Below are positions 1 to 5,495 of a DNA stretch of 7,171 nucleotides, in pieces; position 1 is the stretch's first letter; each line of letters begins with the position of its first letter. The position numbers and the translations under genes are program-made. This stretch comes from an uncultured bacterium (lineage in GTDB: Bacteria > Bacillota > Clostridia > TANB77 > CAG-508). Below the pieces are notes generated by a model. That model had not been told where the DNA came from, did not search any database, and worked only from the letters and a program-made list of their open reading frames with translations. Where the stretch lies: NCBI GenBank assembly GCA_905215615.1, contig CAJMQM010000043.1, positions 1 through 7,171 on the forward strand, written 5' to 3'.

Positions 1-301
1 TCATAGCTTTAAATAGTAAACAGTCGTTATCTTTCAATTCTCCCATTCCGTCGTAAGCTTCTTCTGGTGGATCTATTCTTTTTCCATCTTTATTAATTCT
101 AAAAATCAATATTGCTTGAAACAAACCGCTTCCTATCATATATTTTGGATATAACATTTGTAATACTATTCGCCATTCTTCATTTGTTACATCACTTATA
201 TTTTTATTTACTATTTCTTTTATTTTTTCTTCTGTAAAGTCATAATATCTATATCTAATTTTTTCTACTCTCTTTTTATCTTCTTCTTTATAATTTAACA
301 T
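1..301 (-). CDS. Hypothetical protein, N-terminal 100 aa (cut by left edge)
   Basis: ATG 301 lies two bases after the preceding stop, with AGGGGG about eight bases before it, and the frame stays open to the left edge. The visible part starts MLNYKEEDKKRVEKIRYRYY, continues with a helical DFTEEKIKEIVNKNISDVTN and NEEWRIVLQMLYPKYMIGSG, then a more hydrophobic FQAILIFRINKDGKRIDPPE and DGMGELKDNDCLLFKAM. No motif tells me the family. It looks like a soluble protein with an alpha N-terminus. The strong ribosome site and long open frame make the gene itself convincing. Confidence 0.7.
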   Translation of the reverse strand, partial: MLNYKEEDKKRVEKIRYRYYDFTEEKIKEIVNKNISDVTNEEWRIVLQMLYPKYMIGSGLFQAILIFRINKDGKRIDPPEEAYDGMGELKDNDCLLFKAM

Positions 302-303
302 TT

Positions 304-684
304 CTATTCCCCCTTATATTTATTTTTTTTTAGCATTTCAATATTAAAGCATTTTTCACAAACTCCGTAACCTATGCCAACTTCATTATGTATTTCATAA
401 GATGTATAACTATCTCCAGCTTTAATCTTTTTACCACAATGTGCACAATTTATTATTTCTTCCATATTATCAGCATATATTTTTACATTCCACTCATCCG
501 GTACACGGTATTTTTCGTATTTATGTTTTTCATAATTCCATTTGTTTAATATTGTTGTTTTTTCTTTATAGTTTACACAATTTGCTTTTCCATTAATGTT
601 TATTCTTATATTGCATAAATCTTTATCATTTAATCTGTTTTCACATTTGCTGCAAACCTCTTCTACATATTCTTTATCATTCAT
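304..684 (-). CDS. Hypothetical protein with two putative zinc-binding modules, 126 aa
   Basis: ATG has GGAG nine bases upstream. The first module (Cys11, 14, 24, 36: CSKCEN, DLCNIR, ANCVNY) has the 'CxxC...C-x-I-R...C-x-x-Y' arrangement I associate with small proteins of clostridial phages, and resembles the 48-aa protein at 3020-3166. A charged linker (about 41-75) follows, then a second module with paired cysteines: INCAHCGKKIKAGD (Cys80, 83) and GVCEKCFNIE (Cys109, 112). That is a classic two-knuckle zinc ribbon. Such proteins may bind nucleic acid or a partner protein, but the role is unknown. It ends 2 bp before the next gene's ATG, and that gene's ribosome site is within its last codons. 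Confidence 0.75.
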   Translation of the reverse strand: MNDKEYVEEVCSKCENRLNDKDLCNIRININGKANCVNYKEKTTILNKWNYEKHKYEKYRVPDEWNVKIYADNMEEIINCAHCGKKIKAGDSYTSYEIHNEVGIGYGVCEKCFNIEMLKKNKYKGE

Positions 685-696
685 AAAAGATCACTC

Positions 697-893
697 CTAT
701 AAAAATATTACTCTTTCTGGTTTTACTTCTGTTTTAGGTGGCTTTACAACTTCTTTTACCATTCCTAAATCAAATTTTGTAAAACACTCATTATATCCGT
801 ATAGCATGTCCTTATATAAAAACATGGTTTTATTTACTTGCTTAACAAATATGTATTCATGATTATTTTTACTAAATATCTTTGTACTCCCAT
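697..893 (-). CDS. Small phage protein (about 65 codons) with an apparent one-base deletion
   Basis: An ATG at 893 sits at ideal distance from GGAAGG, yet its frame stops after 19 codons (834). A second frame, open from 900 to the TAG at 697 without a usable ATG near its beginning, gives protein-like sequence: NNHEYIFVKQVNKTMFLYKD, then MLYGYNECFTKFDLGMVKEV, then VKPPKTEVKPERVIFL. The two join cleanly if the A5 run at 866-870 (T5 on the plus strand) were A6, giving a 65-aa protein MGVQRYLVKNNHEYIF and onward. This is a homopolymer deletion, a sequencing error, or a slippery-site -1 frameshift. Internal ATGs exist but lack a ribosome site. No function is recognised. Confidence 0.55.
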
Positions 894-900
894 AATCTTT

Positions 901-1203
901 TTACCTTCCTATTTCCTTAATTATTCTATCTATTGCATACGCATATTTATAATTTGCATTTCCTCTTCCTTTTAATTGTTCACTCCAGAATTTTAAAATA
1001 TCTATATTAAATTCTAAATCATCGTTATATTGATGATTTTCTAAAAAATATTCATAGCCCCATCTGCTTTTCTCTTCTGCTGTCATATTCTCTTCTAATA
1101 CTTTTTCAATTACATTTTTTAATTTTTTGTTTTCCTCATCTAATACATGATCTGTTGTCATTACCCAACATTTTTTTAATACTTCTTTATCTTCTTTTGT
1201 CAT
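901..1203 (-). CDS. Hypothetical acidic helical protein, 100 aa
   Basis: ATG 1203 has GGAG ten bases upstream, inside the previous gene's end. The protein is all-helix by appearance: KEDKEVLKKCWVMTTDHVLD, a Lys/Glu helix (KKLKNVIEKVLEENMTAEEK), an aromatic segment (SRWGYEYFLENHQYN) and a final helix (YKYAYAIDRIIKEIGR). It is cytosolic with no metal or catalytic motif. Its last codons (ATA GGA AGG) also provide the ribosome site for the next gene, whose ATG lies 8 bp beyond the stop. The function is not recognised. Confidence 0.65.
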   Translation of the reverse strand: MTKEDKEVLKKCWVMTTDHVLDEENKKLKNVIEKVLEENMTAEEKSRWGYEYFLENHQYNDDLEFNIDILKFWSEQLKGRGNANYKYAYAIDRIIKEIGR

Positions 1204-1462
1204 CTATTTCTCCTAATCTATAAGCAATTTCTCTTGCTTCGTTCATTGTTATACAACTATTAATTGCAGCATTTGCTAACATTTTAAAACTCTTTTCAAG
1301 TTCCGTATCTTTATAAAATTTCACTCCTACATTCTTAGGAACTGCAATTATATTATCTTTTTTGTTATTAAATATTATTGGCTCTTTTTCTTCTTCCTCT
1401 TCTAATAAATGCGGTAATTCTAGCCCTGATATTCTTTTTATTTTCTTAAACATCTTTTTCAT
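1187..1462 (-). CDS. Hypothetical protein, 91 aa
   Basis: It starts inside the end of the preceding gene (17-bp overlap) at ATG 1462 with AGAAGG about ten bases before. An alternative ATG lies three codons later. The N-terminus is very basic (MKKMFKKIKRISG), then an acidic run (LLEEEEEKEPII), then a small alpha/beta region (NIIAVPKNVGVKFYKDTELE) and a helical end (NAAINSCITMNEAREIAYRL). It could be amphipathic and bind nucleic acid or a partner, but no family is recognised. Its stop again overlaps the following gene by 17 bp, which implies coupled translation. Confidence 0.65.
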   Translation of the reverse strand: MKKMFKKIKRISGLELPHLLEEEEEKEPIIFNNKKDNIIAVPKNVGVKFYKDTELEKSFKMLANAAINSCITMNEAREIAYRLGEIDDKRR

Positions 1463-1916
1463 GATTACTTAACCTTCTAAAATCAACATTGATCCACACT
1501 TCGCTAACCATATCTTCAATTTTTGCTATTCCTCTTCTTGATAATTGCAAGCCACAGTCAGAACTTATATTTGTTTTCTCTTCTTCATCTCTAGTTTCTT
1601 GTAATTCTCTTAATGCTTCTATACATTCTTTTTCATTTGAATAATCATACTTGCAATAATAATTATCATGATTACAAACCATATATTCTAAATCTAGTAT
1701 TGAATATTCAAATGTTTTTCTAGGGTTATACGGTCTTGCTATAATTATAAAATTATCGTTTCTAGCAATAACTTTAAATCTTTTTTTCTGCCCTTTCCAA
1801 CCTATTTTAGCTTCTGGTATTGCAAATAAACTTAATATTTCTTTTAGTGTATAGTCCTTGTCAAGTTTAAATACTTCTTTTTCATCTTTATACTTGCTAT
1901 ATACTCTTTTTAACAT
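1446..1916 (-). CDS. Hypothetical phage protein, 156 aa
   Basis: ATG 1916 has GGAAGG about eight bases upstream. An in-frame GTG at 1925 overlaps that site and is less likely. The first 40 residues are charged and helical (LKRVYSKYKDEKEVFKLDKD, then LKEILSLFAIPEAKI). A beta-rich middle follows (KKRFKVIARNDNFIIIARPY ... FEYSILDLEYMVCNHDNYYC), then a Glu-rich helix (ECIEALRELQETRDEEEKTN) and a polar end. Three Cys residues do not form an obvious metal pattern. The 3' end overlaps the next gene by 17 bp. No membrane or export signal is seen, and the function is unknown. Its ribosome site and overlap support expression as part of the early operon. Confidence 0.7.
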   Translation of the reverse strand: MLKRVYSKYKDEKEVFKLDKDYTLKEILSLFAIPEAKIGWKGQKKRFKVIARNDNFIIIARPYNPRKTFEYSILDLEYMVCNHDNYYCKYDYSNEKECIEALRELQETRDEEEKTNISSDCGLQLSRRGIAKIEDMVSEVWINVDFRRLSNHEKDV

Positions 1917-1939
1917 TTCTTCCACCTTCCTTATGGTAC

Positions 1940-2149
1940 TTAAATATTTTTTCTATTTTTTTTTAATTGCTTTTTTAATGAAAAACTATGTATTATTTTA
2001 TATTCCTTAAATATTGCTGCATGTTCTACTTCAAATGTTGTTGCTGGAGAATTTGCTAATAATTTTTCTATTGGCTCTCTTTTAGTTTCTGTTCTATCTA
2101 AATCAGCAATTAAAATATTTTTATTATTATAAATTATAATTTTACTCAT
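1940..2149 (-). CDS. Hypothetical protein, 69 aa
   Basis: An ORF directly after the methyltransferase stop. ATG 2158 touches the TTAGGA ribosome site, so ATG 2149 (MSKIIIYNNKNILIADLDRT) with about nine bases of spacing is the better start. The protein has an N-terminal beta hairpin (IIIYNNKNILIADLD), a middle section (REPIEKLLANSPATTFEVEH) and a strongly basic C-terminus (SLKKQLKKNRKNI). There are no Cys pairs, signal or membrane segment. The basic tail may contact nucleic acid, but that is a guess. I do not recognise a family. Confidence 0.65.
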   Translation of the reverse strand: MSKIIIYNNKNILIADLDRTETKREPIEKLLANSPATTFEVEHAAIFKEYKIIHSFSLKKQLKKNRKNI

Positions 2150-2160
2150 TTTTACCATTC

Positions 2161-3039
2161 CTAACTCATAAACATACTTGTTTGCCCATTTGCTAATATT
2201 CCTTCTAATCTATCAACGCTTATTTTATGATATTCTGGATCTATTTCTATACCTACATATTGCCTGTTTAATTCTTTTGCAGCAACACAGGTTGTCCCGC
2301 TTCCACTAAATGGATCAAATATAATTTCATTTTCTTTACTAGAATTAATAATTAAATTTTTTATTATATTAATTGGTTTAATTGTAGGGTGCTTAAATTT
2401 ATCTTTATCGCTTTTATTAGCAGTAGTTATATAAAATTTATGTTTTGTTTCATATTCTCCACCTAAATACGCCCCGTTTTCTCTAGCATATATACAATAC
2501 TCTGTATCTGGTAAATAAGAATTATTTATAGTTGGCGTAGGGTTTGTTTTATGCCACGTTAATATATCTGTACTGCAATTTATATTTTCAAAATAATGTA
2601 ATATTTTACTAACTTGTTTTTTAGAACACCATATATAAATATTAATTTTTTTCATAACTCTTACTAATTCATCTAGTATTTCAAGTTCAAATCCATTTGA
2701 AATATGATTTAATTGTTGTCTTTGTCTTTCTTTGTTCGCAGATATTCTTAACCTTTCTGTGTCTTTTGTGCTTTTACCTTTTTCATGATATAGGCTTATA
2801 TATTCTTTTCTATAATTTCTTCTTTTTGTTCCAAAAGCACCTGCTCCGCTTCCTGTATCAAATTCATAAGGTGGATCCATAATAACTAAATCTATGCTAT
2901 CATCTGGTATTTGTTTTATTAATTCGTAGCTGTCGCCTAATGTTATTTTGTTTAGTAATTCATTAAATGAAGTACCGGTGTGTGTGTGTGTGTGTAGAGT
3001 ATCAGCACTTACAGAGTTTTTATTTTCTATGTTGTTCAT
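2161..3039 (-). CDS. Beta-class DNA methyltransferase (N6-adenine or N4-cytosine), orphan, with (AC)9 tract in its 5' coding region
   Basis: The protein transfers a methyl group from S-adenosylmethionine to the exocyclic amine of adenine or cytosine in a short DNA target. Numbered from the upstream ATG at 3051, motif IV, DPPY, is at 59-62 after ITLGDSYELIKQIPDDSIDL. The target-recognition region lies in between, followed by HPTIKP (221-226), the AdoMet-binding FDPFSGSGTT (245-254) and GIEIDPEY (267-274). DPPY before the FxGxG motif defines the beta class. No restriction gene is nearby, so it probably protects phage DNA or alters regulation. I prefer ATG 3039 (292 aa): GGAAGG is about 12 bases before it but abuts ATG 3051. 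Residues THTHTHT near the N-terminus come from a dinucleotide repeat, so expression may switch by slippage. Target specificity cannot be read. Confidence 0.93.
   Translation of the reverse strand: MNNIENKNSVSADTLHTHTHTGTSFNELLNKITLGDSYELIKQIPDDSIDLVIMDPPYEFDTGSGAGAFGTKRRNYRKEYISLYHEKGKSTKDTERLRISANKERQRQQLNHISNGFELEILDELVRVMKKINIYIWCSKKQVSKILHYFENINCSTDILTWHKTNPTPTINNSYLPDTEYCIYARENGAYLGGEYETKHKFYITTANKSDKDKFKHPTIKPINIIKNLIINSSKENEIIFDPFSGSGTTCVAAKELNRQYVGIEIDPEYHKISVDRLEGILANGQTSMFMS
2978..2995 (-). repeat. (AC)9 dinucleotide tract in methyltransferase gene
   Basis: Nine uninterrupted AC units on the coding strand (GT on the plus strand) encode the alternating Thr-His run about 20 codons into the methyltransferase, ahead of its conserved domain. 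Gain or loss of one unit shifts the reading frame by two bases. This is the only long dinucleotide tract in the window and stands out in such A/T-rich DNA. Confidence 0.95.
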
Positions 3040-3166
3040 TATTAAATTCATCCTTCCTTGTAATCTCTATTCCTAAAGGTCTTTTAATAAAATTTTCACA
3101 TGCTTCTTGCTGCGGTTTTTCTATTTTGTTACAAAAAGGATATTTCCCACAATTAATACATTTCAT
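3020..3166 (-). CDS. Small four-cysteine protein, 48 aa
   Basis: This ORF is short and lies between the resolvase and methyltransferase genes. ATG is preceded by AAGGGGAATAAATAT. The protein begins MKCINCGKYPFCNK and continues to EACENFIKRPLG, placing Cys at 3, 6, 12 and 23: a CxxC-x5-C-x10-C arrangement likely to hold zinc. The same kind of 'CxxC...C...C-x-N-[YF]' module appears at the start of the 126-aa protein encoded at 304-684. Its 3' end overlaps the methyltransferase start by 20-32 bp, so translation of the two may be coupled. The Cys spacing and ribosome site make it more than a chance ORF. The function is unknown. Confidence 0.7.
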   Translation of the reverse strand: MKCINCGKYPFCNKIEKPQQEACENFIKRPLGIEITRKDEFNNEQHRK

Positions 3167-3179
3167 ATATTTATTCCCC

Positions 3180-3590
3180 TTAGTATTCTTCAATTTTTAT
3201 ATACATTCGTGGCTTTTCTGCATATTTCTTTTCTACTTCTAATTTAATAACCTGTGTATCATCTTTAAATGCAAATTTGTTCATTCCATCTAGTACAATT
3301 TTTACAATGTTATCTATATCTGGCTTTTTGGTTGGGCTTATATTGTTTGATAACATTTCCGCTTCTTTCTTCTTACTTGTACTTTTAGGTATTTCAAAAT
3401 AAGCAATTATTGATACTTTTACCCTACCTTCTATTGGTTTAAAATTAGGATAATTCATGCAAAACCATTGTCTTAATGAATATTCATATAACTTTGTTTT
3501 TGTTGGTGTATATGCTCTACCCGTTCTTGTATTCATTCTAGGTCTTGCTTTTCCTTGTATGCTTTCCAACATTTCAAATTCATAAATCAT
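3180..3590 (-). CDS. rusA: RusA-family Holliday junction endodeoxyribonuclease
   Basis: Homodimeric RusA enzymes cut four-way DNA junctions symmetrically in the cytoplasm, resolving recombination and replication intermediates before packaging. The family signature is clear: KKPDIDNIVKIVLDGMNKFA followed by FKDDTQV and a Lys-rich strand (KLEVEKKYAEKPRMYIKIEE). Counting from the upstream GTG at 3599, the expected catalytic acids are Asp94, Asp96 and Asp113/114, with Lys100. These match Asp70, Asp72, Asp91 and Lys76 of E. coli RusA. The N-terminal GKARPRMNTRTGRAYTPTKT is also typical. I chose ATG 3590 because GAGG sits eight bases before it, while GTG 3599 overlaps that ribosome site. This gives 136 aa, close to the usual length. 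Identification is strong. Confidence 0.95.
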   Translation of the reverse strand: MIYEFEMLESIQGKARPRMNTRTGRAYTPTKTKLYEYSLRQWFCMNYPNFKPIEGRVKVSIIAYFEIPKSTSKKKEAEMLSNNISPTKKPDIDNIVKIVLDGMNKFAFKDDTQVIKLEVEKKYAEKPRMYIKIEEY

Positions 3591-3604
3591 TTGTAACACC
3601 TCTT

Positions 3605-3961
3605 CTAATTTTCTGGCATTATATATATTGCCTTTGTTGGTAGTGGAGTAAATTCTGATAAAAAATCAGTTACTATAATACCTTGCTTTTCTAATTCTTT
3701 TTGCTTTTTTAATAATTCTTTTTCCGGCATATACATTTTGAATTTTAATATGCCTTTAAGCTCTCCCACTTCCTTTTCTATCATTTCATTAAATACCTCA
3801 ATAGCTCTTTCTAAGCTATTATAAGTTGCTATAATACCCTCAATATCATTTGCATAATTTATTACAATATTGAATTTATTATCTTTCTCTGTATCTATCA
3901 TTATGAAATTTATCTTTTCTGTATCAATTCTTGTATTTCTTTTTTGGCTAATTATCAGCAT
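3605..3961 (-). CDS. Hypothetical phage protein, 118 aa
   Basis: ATG is preceded by GAGG nine bases upstream. The N-terminal half (MLIISQKRNTRIDTEKINFI, then strands and YNSLERAIEVFNEMIEKEVG) follows a layout I associate with a small family frequent in clostridial and other Firmicute phages and plasmids: an opening 'MLI-x-SQ-x-x' strand, an antiparallel sheet, then an 'A-x-x-V-x-x-x-I' helix. The C-terminal extension (LKGILKFKMYMPEKELLKKQ onward, ending in TPLPTKAIYIMPEN) contains the MPEKE segment and a final strand. No signal, membrane span or metal site is present. It lies directly upstream of the resolvase gene with only a few bases between them. The role is unknown and the family assignment is tentative. 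Confidence 0.7.
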   Translation of the reverse strand: MLIISQKRNTRIDTEKINFIMIDTEKDNKFNIVINYANDIEGIIATYNSLERAIEVFNEMIEKEVGELKGILKFKMYMPEKELLKKQKELEKQGIIVTDFLSEFTPLPTKAIYIMPEN

Positions 3962-3984
3962 ATTATAATACCTCTACTTTCTTT

Positions 3985-4209
3985 TTAATATTTACCCGTG
4001 TCATTTCCATAATTTTTTTCTGTTTTTATAATCCACTCTTCCATTGCTTTTACTACATCTGCTCTATTAGCATTTGAAACATACATTAATTGTCCTTCTT
4101 CATTAAATTTAAAAGCTAAAACTACAAAACCAAAGTCTTTTGGCAAATCCGCTTCAACTTTTTTCGCAATTCCTTGCAACTTTCCTTTTACTATTTCCTC
4201 TTCTTCCAT
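3985..4209 (-). CDS. Conserved-type small phage protein, 74 aa
   Basis: This short acidic protein has an N-terminal charged helix (MEEEEIVKGKLQGIAKKVEA), a central FGFVVLAFKFNEEGQLMYVS hairpin of beta strands, then SNANRADVVKAMEEWI and a charged tail. The 'GFVVLAF-x-F ... LMYVSNANR-x-DVVKAM-x-EWI' pattern resembles small conserved proteins of unknown function in phages of Firmicutes and other bacteria. The start at 4209 lies six bases after the upstream stop. Its GGAG ribosome site is within the last codons of that gene, which implies coupling. There are no catalytic residues or Cys pairs. The function is unknown. Confidence 0.75.
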   Translation of the reverse strand: MEEEEIVKGKLQGIAKKVEADLPKDFGFVVLAFKFNEEGQLMYVSNANRADVVKAMEEWIIKTEKNYGNDTGKY

Positions 4210-4215
4210 TACTTT

Positions 4216-4503
4216 TTATTCTCCTTCTTCAAATATTTTTAATACTGGTTTTAAGCATTTGTTATGCAATGCCATTTCTATATCGCCATGTTTAGTAACA
4301 ATATGTCTAAATGTAACTACTCCCACTGTCATATCTTGTTTTTTATCTAATATTTTTATTTCTTCTTCGCAGTAATCACATTTATAGTAGCTGTACTCTT
4401 TCATTGGCTTACTATTCACTAAATGGCTAGCCTCTTCTTTTGGCTTCATTTTTGCATAAATAGGTACAGCACCACGCCTTGATAATTCTGATATACTTCT
4501 CAT
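4216..4503 (-). CDS. Hypothetical protein with CxxC...HxxC putative zinc site, 95 aa
   Basis: ATG follows TTAGGAG at about 7 bases and lies 10 bp after the initiator stop. The N-terminal 35 residues are basic and polar (MRSISELSRRGAVPIYAKMK). The rest holds YKCDYCEEEI (Cys42, Cys45) and, 35 residues later, ALHNKCLKPV (His80, Cys83), a pattern suited to one zinc ion, so a small zinc-ribbon or treble-clef-like fold is plausible. His67 and His72 are further candidate ligands. No enzyme motif, signal or membrane segment is seen. Its place directly after the initiator suggests a replication or early accessory role, but I cannot name a family. Confidence 0.7.
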   Translation of the reverse strand: MRSISELSRRGAVPIYAKMKPKEEASHLVNSKPMKEYSYYKCDYCEEEIKILDKKQDMTVGVVTFRHIVTKHGDIEMALHNKCLKPVLKIFEEGE

Positions 4504-4513
4504 TTTAATACTC

Positions 4514-5456
4514 CTAATTCATAAATTCGTATATTGTTTCTGTGTCATATTGTGTACTTAATTCGGTTTGATCTAATGATGTTAAAATACACTTTTCAAA
4601 ATAAGCCCTTGGTTTCTGTATTTTAGTTTTTGTATTAGCAACTGCAAATTGTTGCAAGGCATAGAATAATTTTTTTGAATTAAGTTCCTCGACTTTAGGC
4701 TTGGTTTTTAAATCTATATACATTTCTCTTAAAATATTTTTTATTTCAACAGCTAATGCTGGATCTAATTTATGTAGTTCACAATTAGATACAATACGTT
4801 CAAATTCCATCTCGTCCATCTCATCCATCTTTAGATTTTCATTTTTTGCTTTTTTGTGATCAGAAGGATAGATAGATTTTATTTTATTTAATTTAATTTT
4901 ATTTAATTTAATTTCATTTAATTTGCATAATTTTGCATACACTTTTTGACTTTTTGCATTGCATTTGTATTTCTTTTGTTTTGCATTTGCATTGCTTTTG
5001 CAATAACCTTTTATGCACTTGCATTTTTTTGTATTATTTTTTTTGTCTTTGTCTTCTGTTTTTTCTTCATCTTTATTCCATCTAGCATTTGCTGCTTGTC
5101 TTCTTTTCTCTTTTAAGTCTTCGTATTTTTCCATTCTTCTTAAAAAACTTTCAGACCAAAACATACCATTTTTAGAATTAAATAAACCGTTCCCGCTTTC
5201 ACTATCTTTATATTCATTAATACAGTCATCTACAAATTTTTCTACGTCTATTGTTGTCCCCGTTTGCATTTTAATTGCCCTGTATGTATTTTTATTTAAA
5301 GTTAATTTATATGTAGATTCATTTCTTAACATTTCTAATATAGCCCAATACAAACCATACCCGTTCTAAACCATAATCACAACGCATAGATAATATTTTA
5401 GGATCTGTTAGTGCGTTTGAATCATGACTAAAATAATACGCGTCTTTATTTGCCAT
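4514..5456 (-). CDS. Phage replication initiator, DUF4373 (Lin1244/Lin1753 N-terminal) type, interrupted by a one-base frameshift
   Basis: The gene starts at ATG 5456 behind GGGAGG. The first frame gives MANKDAYYFSHDSN and DPKILSMRCDYGLE, the hallmark start of DUF4373 replication proteins, but runs out of frame after codon 31 and stops at 5319. The next frame continues exactly as the family should: GYGLYWAILEMLRNESTYKL, and so on to TAG at 4514. One extra base in the CGGG at 5360-5363 explains this. Without it the protein would be 313 aa. The N-terminal part is a winged-helix-like DNA-binding domain that recruits the replisome. Then come a basic EKRRQAANARW segment, a Lys/Asn/Cys-rich linker encoded by repeats (see the repeat entries), and a C-terminal domain containing KPRAYFEKCIL. 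No helicase loader follows. A TTG at 5353 could only start a protein lacking the DNA-binding N-terminus. Confidence 0.85.
4880..4924 (-). repeat. Three 15-bp A/T tandem repeats, candidate DNA unwinding element
   Basis: Three head-to-tail copies of AAATTAAATAAAATT, with one substitution in each outer copy, encode KLNEI-KLNKI-KLNKI in the initiator linker. From 4876 to 4924 there is only a single C, making this the most A/T-pure stretch noticed in the gene. It directly adjoins the TGCAA cluster, the arrangement expected for a melting region beside iterons, as in the lambda O gene. Slipped-strand mispairing could change copy number in whole 5-codon steps without a frameshift. Confidence 0.6.
4922..5025 (-). 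repeat. Cluster of eight TGCAA words, candidate initiator-binding iterons
   Basis: Inside the initiator linker the coding strand carries eight TGCAA pentamers (plus-strand TTGCA starting at 4923, 4933, 4954, 4959, 4981, 4987, 4998 and 5019), mostly extended to TGCAAA. Elsewhere in the window the word appears only sporadically. Four copies are read as Cys codons (TGC AAx) and four in another phase as x-Ala (xxT GCA Axx), so the repetition is conserved in DNA rather than protein. Most spacings are close to 5, 10-11 or 21-22 bp, so most copies fall on one helical face. This resembles iterons bound by the initiator. Confidence 0.5.
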
Positions 5457-5495
5457 TATTAATTACCTCCCTTCTTTAAGATTTTAAATTGTGTA

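Noticed and set aside
2697..3242. Plus-strand ORFs opposite the methyltransferase and the resolvase
   Set aside because: They are Leu/Phe/Cys-rich mirror images of A-rich coding sequence, have no ribosome sites, and overlap secure genes on the other strand.
5013..5369. Plus-strand 118-codon ORF opposite the initiator
   Set aside because: It is a low-complexity Phe/Leu/Ser product of the antisense strand, and the initiator on the minus strand has clear family sequence.
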